Assembly: GCA_947176475.1 (NCBI GenBank)
Contig: CAMWQX010000028.1
Span: forward strand, 1-8,806
From: an uncultured Bacillota bacterium
Lineage (GTDB): Bacteria > Bacillota_I > Bacilli_A > RF39 > UBA660
DNA length: 8,806 nt
Reading direction: 5' to 3'
Below the pieces are notes generated by a model. It made no database searches. It worked only from the letters and a program-made list of their open reading frames with translations, and was not told where the DNA came from. Numbering within the stretch: the first letter of the stretch is position 1; the number at the start of each line of letters is the position of its first letter. The position numbers were made by a program, and so were the translations under genes. Positions 6,025 to 8,806 of this stretch are shown piece after piece.

Positions 6025-7125
6025 ATGAAAAAAGTAGTAGTAATGTTTCTGTTTGTTTTTCTTTTGACGGGATGTATGAAAAATACGACAGATAATCTTA
6101 AGAATTTTAAGGACTATAACAGCAAAAAGGAAAGTTATGAATTAACAGGGACGATGAAGCTTATTAGCAATGAGGATGAATTTACTTATGATTTGCGTGT
6201 GGGAGTTAAAGATAATGAATTTTATAAAGTGTCTTTGGTTAATACAGTAAGTAATCATGAACAAGTTATTTTAAAGAATAAAGATGGGGTTTATGTTATT
6301 ACACCGAACTTGAATAAGAGTTTTAGATTTCAAAGTGAATGGCCAAATAATTCATCACAAGCTTATCTTTTAGGATCCTTAGTAGATGACTTAAATAAAG
6401 ATAATGAGGCAACAATTACGGAAGAAAAGGATAATTATGTCATAAAGGCGAAAGTTAATTATCCCAACAATGCAAAGCTTGATAATGAAGTAATTACAAC
6501 GGATAAGAAATTCAATATAACTAATGTGGCAGTTAAGGATGAAACAGAATCGACAATATTAGAAGTAAAAATAAATGATATTAATTATAGTCCAAAATTT
6601 AATGATGAATACTTTTCTTTAGATAGTTATATAACGGAAACTTCAGAAGATGATAAGAAAAAAGAAGATGAAAAGAAGAAAAAAGAGGAAAGTTGTATAA
6701 GTGAGTGTAATGAAGATGCCAATTGCAAAAAAGAATGTACTAAAGATACAACGACAAAGAATACAAGTAATATGTTAGATGAAATAATTTATCCATTATA
6801 TGTTCCAACAGATACCTATCTTTCAAGTAAAGATACGGTTACAACGGATAATGGTAATCGTGTAATCTTAACTTTTGCGGGAGTTGATCCATTTATTCTA
6901 GTAGAGGAAGTTTCGGTTAAGAATACGGAAATGGAGATTATTCCCGTCAGTGGTGAACCATTATTATTAGGTGATAGTGTAGGAGCTTTAACAAGTAATT
7001 CACTTTATTGGACAAGTAATGGAGTAGATTATTACCTTACAAGCAATACTTTAAATAGCCAAGATATGATGACAATTGCAGAAAGTATAACAAATTCATC
7101 AAGTTTAGTTGCAAAGGTGAAATAG
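6025..7125 (+). CDS. Surface lipoprotein: LolA/GerS-like domain, cysteine linker, DUF4367-like domain
   Basis: The 366-aa secreted lipoprotein has signal peptide KKVVVMFLFVFLLTG with lipobox LLTGC, so Cys17 is the lipidated residue. Residues about 35-200 look like the LolA-like fold of Bacillota YdcC/GerS lipoproteins: SYELTGTMKL, EQVILKNKDGVYVITP, and FQSEWPNNSSQAYLLGSL. A charged low-complexity linker (about 207-223) leads to four cysteines, Cys224, 228, 234 and 238 (CX3C-X5-CX3C). The C-terminal part (about 256-366) resembles DUF4367: a YPLYVPTDTYLSS opening, LYWTSNGVDYYLTS and a closing MMTIAESI. Known relatives act in envelope or spore-related processes; no sporulation context is visible here. 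AGGAG lies eight bases before the ATG. No terminator follows the gene; transcription may read into the small coiled-coil gene. The lipoprotein call is firm, the domain names moderately so. Confidence 0.8.
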   Translation: MKKVVVMFLFVFLLTGCMKNTTDNLKNFKDYNSKKESYELTGTMKLISNEDEFTYDLRVGVKDNEFYKVSLVNTVSNHEQVILKNKDGVYVITPNLNKSFRFQSEWPNNSSQAYLLGSLVDDLNKDNEATITEEKDNYVIKAKVNYPNNAKLDNEVITTDKKFNITNVAVKDETESTILEVKINDINYSPKFNDEYFSLDSYITETSEDDKKKEDEKKKKEESCISECNEDANCKKECTKDTTTKNTSNMLDEIIYPLYVPTDTYLSSKDTVTTDNGNRVILTFAGVDPFILVEEVSVKNTEMEIIPVSGEPLLLGDSVGALTSNSLYWTSNGVDYYLTSNTLNSQDMMTIAESITNSSSLVAKVK

Positions 7126-7137
7126 TTGATATATAAT
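7109..7137 (+). promoter_or_regulatory. Promoter of the small coiled-coil gene
   Basis: TTGCAA (7109-7114) and a perfect TATAAT (7132-7137) are separated by 17 bp. The -35 box lies inside the last codons of the lipoprotein gene. Transcription would start near 7144, giving a leader of about 18 nt. Confidence 0.75.
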
Positions 7138-7161
7138 AGTAACTCGTGAAGAGGTGTAGTT

Positions 7162-7356
7162 ATGAAAAATAAAAATAAAATAAGTTATATTAATACTTTA
7201 CTTACAGCATTCGAGGCGCGCAACGAACAGCTGCACGAAGAAATAAAAAGGAATGAACAAGCTATGGAGGAAATGCGTAGTGAACTTACGCAAATTATGG
7301 AAAGTACAGAAGTAATTGATGCTCCAGAGGAAAATAAATTAAAAATGGCTGCTTAA
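7162..7356 (+). CDS. Small coiled-coil protein of unknown function
   Basis: This 64-aa soluble protein belongs to no family I recognise. A basic N-terminus (KNKNKIS) is followed by a long amphipathic, Glu-rich helix from about 9 to 48 (blocks LLTAFEARNEQLHEEI and NEQAMEEMRSELTQIM) that is likely to form a coiled coil, then a short acidic tail. No Cys, membrane segment or catalytic motif is present. A good AAGAGGTG lies about five bases before the ATG, with its own promoter upstream and a terminator whose left arm encodes the last residues (KMAA), so it looks like a self-contained, well-expressed gene rather than a spurious ORF. Bases 7213-7240 are unusually G+C rich (18 of 28), with codons such as GCG, CGC and CTG that are rare elsewhere here. 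A dimerisation or nucleoid/ribosome-associated role is possible but unsupported. Confidence 0.75.
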   Translation: MKNKNKISYINTLLTAFEARNEQLHEEIKRNEQAMEEMRSELTQIMESTEVIDAPEENKLKMAA

Positions 7357-7366
7357 GCCATTTTTT
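7341..7366 (+). terminator. Intrinsic terminator overlapping the coiled-coil gene stop
   Basis: AAAAATGGCT (7341-7350) pairs perfectly with AGCCATTTTT (7356-7365) around a 5-nt loop, ending in six Ts (7361-7366). The TAA stop (7354-7356) falls in the loop, so the left arm is coding sequence. This is the clearest plus-strand terminator in the window. Confidence 0.9.
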
Positions 7367-7368
7367 AG

Positions 7369-7400
7369 TTGACATATATGCGTAATAAATCTTTTATAAG
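7369..7400 (+). promoter_or_regulatory. Probable promoter of the metalloprotease-like pair
   Basis: A perfect TTGACA -35 (7369-7374) begins three bases after the preceding terminator's T run. The best -10 by sequence is TATAAG (7395-7400), but the 20-bp spacing is long; TTTATA (7393-7398) gives 18 bp. A start near 7407 would leave a leader of about 30 nt before the ATG at 7438. Confidence 0.55.
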
Positions 7401-7437
7401 AAAGTAAATTAATGTTAAAATTAAAATAGGTGATAAG

Positions 7438-8448
7438 ATGGATACGTTAGAACTTATTATGGGCATAACTATTTTACTTACTAGCGCAAATCTAGGGGTT
7501 ACTTTTGTTTGGCCAGCAGCAGTAAAGTATCGCGTAAAAAAAGAATACAAGTATGCTTTACAGGCTATCTCTAAGTATGATGGCTATCTTATCAGTCAAG
7601 AGAAGTTTTTAGATAATGCAGCTTTATGTAAGGTAGAAGTGGAAAATCGCAGTGATTTAAAGATATTATTTCCTTATATAGAAAAGATTGCAAATTATGT
7701 AGGAGAAGAAAATTTAAAGTTATTATATACTAATTTAAAATCGACAACTTTAGAAAAAAGTAAGTTAAGGCATGGAACTACGGGTGTTTGGAGACCAACG
7801 GAAAAAAAGATATTATATAGAGAAGTTTCGAGTCTTGGACACGAATTATTACATGTAGCTTCCTCTTTTTATGATGAAGTGAGAAAAGAGGTGCAGTGTG
7901 GATTTTCGCAGGCAGCGGAGGATGAATGTGCCGAAATTGGAATTGGATTAAATGAAGGATATACGGAGTATTTGACATTTCAAATATTTGGGGAAGATAA
8001 GAATAGTAGATATGAAAATCTCGTCAATATTGCGAAATTATTGGAACTCTTCTTTGATGATCCGAAGGAAATGGAAAAGTTTTATTTTGGTCATGATTTA
8101 CCTGGTTTTATTCACTATATGGAGAGATTTATTCCGTATGATAGGATGATTAGTATTATTCTTAGCTTAGATAAAATAGACATATATGAGCATGGTTACG
8201 AAAAAGGTGTAACGCTTGAAATGGTTAATGTGGAAATGGAATTATATAGATACTTTATTGAAAGTAATCCTAGTTCGGAAAAATTAGAGAAATTTGAAAG
8301 TATTATAAAGCAAAAAGAAGTAACAGCTAAGGCATTAAAACGCGAGAAAAAAAGAATGGTTAAGGAATCTTTACAAAACGATGATGAGTACTTAGATGAT
8401 TTTGGGTATTATGAAAACGATTTGAATTATGGGGGTATTGCTAAATAA
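7438..8448 (+). CDS. Membrane-anchored HELLH putative zinc metalloprotease (gluzincin-like)
   Basis: The 336-aa protein has one N-terminal membrane segment (about 5-26), then a conserved SKYDGY block (45-50), YVGEEN and YTNLK (87-101), and a central HELLH zinc-binding motif at 135-139. This is followed after 33 residues by NEGYTEY (172-178), where Glu173 or Glu177 could be the third ligand, as in gluzincin peptidases such as M1 with its NEGFA block. The C-terminal third has helical, Lys/Glu-rich sequence (about 280-315) and an acidic Tyr-rich tail. The short N-terminus is acidic and the segment after the membrane helix is basic (KYRVKKEYK), which suggests an N-out orientation with the catalytic domain in the cytosol. 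AGGTGAT precedes the ATG at 7438. A paralogue begins 15 nt downstream. Protease activity and substrate are inferred from motifs only; the family is not one I can name. Confidence 0.75.
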   Translation: MDTLELIMGITILLTSANLGVTFVWPAAVKYRVKKEYKYALQAISKYDGYLISQEKFLDNAALCKVEVENRSDLKILFPYIEKIANYVGEENLKLLYTNLKSTTLEKSKLRHGTTGVWRPTEKKILYREVSSLGHELLHVASSFYDEVRKEVQCGFSQAAEDECAEIGIGLNEGYTEYLTFQIFGEDKNSRYENLVNIAKLLELFFDDPKEMEKFYFGHDLPGFIHYMERFIPYDRMISIILSLDKIDIYEHGYEKGVTLEMVNVEMELYRYFIESNPSSEKLEKFESIIKQKEVTAKALKREKKRMVKESLQNDDEYLDDFGYYENDLNYGGIAK

Positions 8449-8463
8449 TATTGGAGTGATGGG

Positions 8464-8806
8464 ATGGTAAATATAGAATTAACGATTATTATATTAAGGT
8501 TAATTAGCTTTTTGTGTTTTGGTGTCAGTATTAGTAGTTTGGTTGTATGGCCAGCATATCAAAGAGATAAAGCGAATAAATTAGTAAAGTTTAAATTAGA
8601 GTCTATTTCGAAATATGATGGTTATATTATTGATAAGGAATGTTTATTAGATAATGCTTCTTTGAATGATCGAAATGAGGCTATAAAAAGAGAGATAGTT
8701 AAGATTATAGAACCGCTACTTGAAACTATTGAAGCTTATGTCGGAGAAGAAAATACGCGATTAATGTATACTAATTTAAAGACGGTAGATATTGTTCCTT
8801 TAAAAA
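8464..8806 (+). CDS. Paralogue of the upstream HELLH protein, N-terminal part (cut by window edge)
   Basis: The reading frame is open from ATG 8464 to the window end: 114 complete codons. It has one membrane segment (about 5-29), then VWPA, SISKYDGY (48-54), LLDNAS (61-66) and YVGEEN...L.YTNLK (92-106). These line up with VWPA, AISKYDGY, FLDNAA and YVGEEN...YTNLK of the preceding gene with only a one-residue gap, so the two are tandem duplicates that have diverged between the blocks. The HELLH region, if retained, lies beyond the edge. GGAG (8453-8456) is seven bases before the ATG; the 15-nt gap to the upstream stop indicates one operon. The nearby ATG at 8459 is out of frame and stops within four codons. 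Confidence 0.8.
   Translation, partial: MVNIELTIIILRLISFLCFGVSISSLVVWPAYQRDKANKLVKFKLESISKYDGYIIDKECLLDNASLNDRNEAIKREIVKIIEPLLETIEAYVGEENTRLMYTNLKTVDIVPLK

Noticed and set aside
7365..7550. Minus-strand 61-aa ORF
   Set aside because: Overlaps the promoter and N-terminus of the HELLH gene; no support of its own.
7778..7978. Minus-strand 66-aa ORF
   Set aside because: Antisense to the HELLH/NEGYTEY catalytic region.
1..8806. Mycoplasma genetic code
   Set aside because: Full-length family members are read without in-frame TGA, and Trp residues at conserved sites use TGG.
1..8806. CRISPR array, tRNA or rRNA genes, insertion sequence
   Set aside because: No spaced direct repeats, cloverleaf-like sequences, rRNA-like stretches, transposase motifs or terminal inverted repeats were seen, and nearly all sequence is accounted for by coding genes.

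Overview
This is an AT-rich window (roughly 30% G+C by eye) with Gram-positive-style ribosome binding sites, short leaders and A/T-rich intrinsic terminators. It carries an LtaS-type polymer synthase, a lipoprotein with a Bacillota-type LolA-like/DUF4367 layout and a DUF378 (YuzA-like) protein. This points to a low-GC Bacillota, most likely an uncultured gut Bacilli or Erysipelotrichia-like lineage (inference). The eight complete genes stop with TAA (six) or TAG (two), and all Trp codons are TGG, so the Mycoplasma code (TGA = Trp) is not supported.

Layout. 28-2743 (+): a five-TM lipoteichoic-acid-synthase-like enzyme, overlapping by 17 nt a small single-TM protein of unknown function. A terminator spanning that protein's stop codon closes the unit. 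2797-4329 (+): a compact formate-tetrahydrofolate ligase (fhs) with its own weak promoter, ending in a hairpin shared with a convergent gene. 4355-5632 (-): a MiaB-like radical-SAM methylthiotransferase with a strong promoter of its own. 5716-5916 (-): a DUF378 membrane protein with its own terminator and promoter. A 108-bp divergent intergenic region follows. 6025-7125 (+): a lipoprotein with a LolA/GerS-like domain, a cysteine-bearing linker and a DUF4367-like domain. 7162-7356 (+): a small coiled-coil protein with its own promoter and a terminator overlapping its stop. 7438-8806 (+): a tandem pair of paralogous membrane-anchored proteins. The first has an HELLH zinc-protease motif and a downstream NEGYTEY; the second runs off the window edge.

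Functionally this is a patchwork of short transcription units: envelope polymer synthesis, one-carbon metabolism, RNA or protein methylthiolation, surface lipoprotein, and an unassigned membrane metalloprotease pair. No tRNA, rRNA, CRISPR array or mobile element was seen. No gene-free stretch exceeds 110 bases. The most novel-looking element is the tandem metalloprotease-like pair at the right end.
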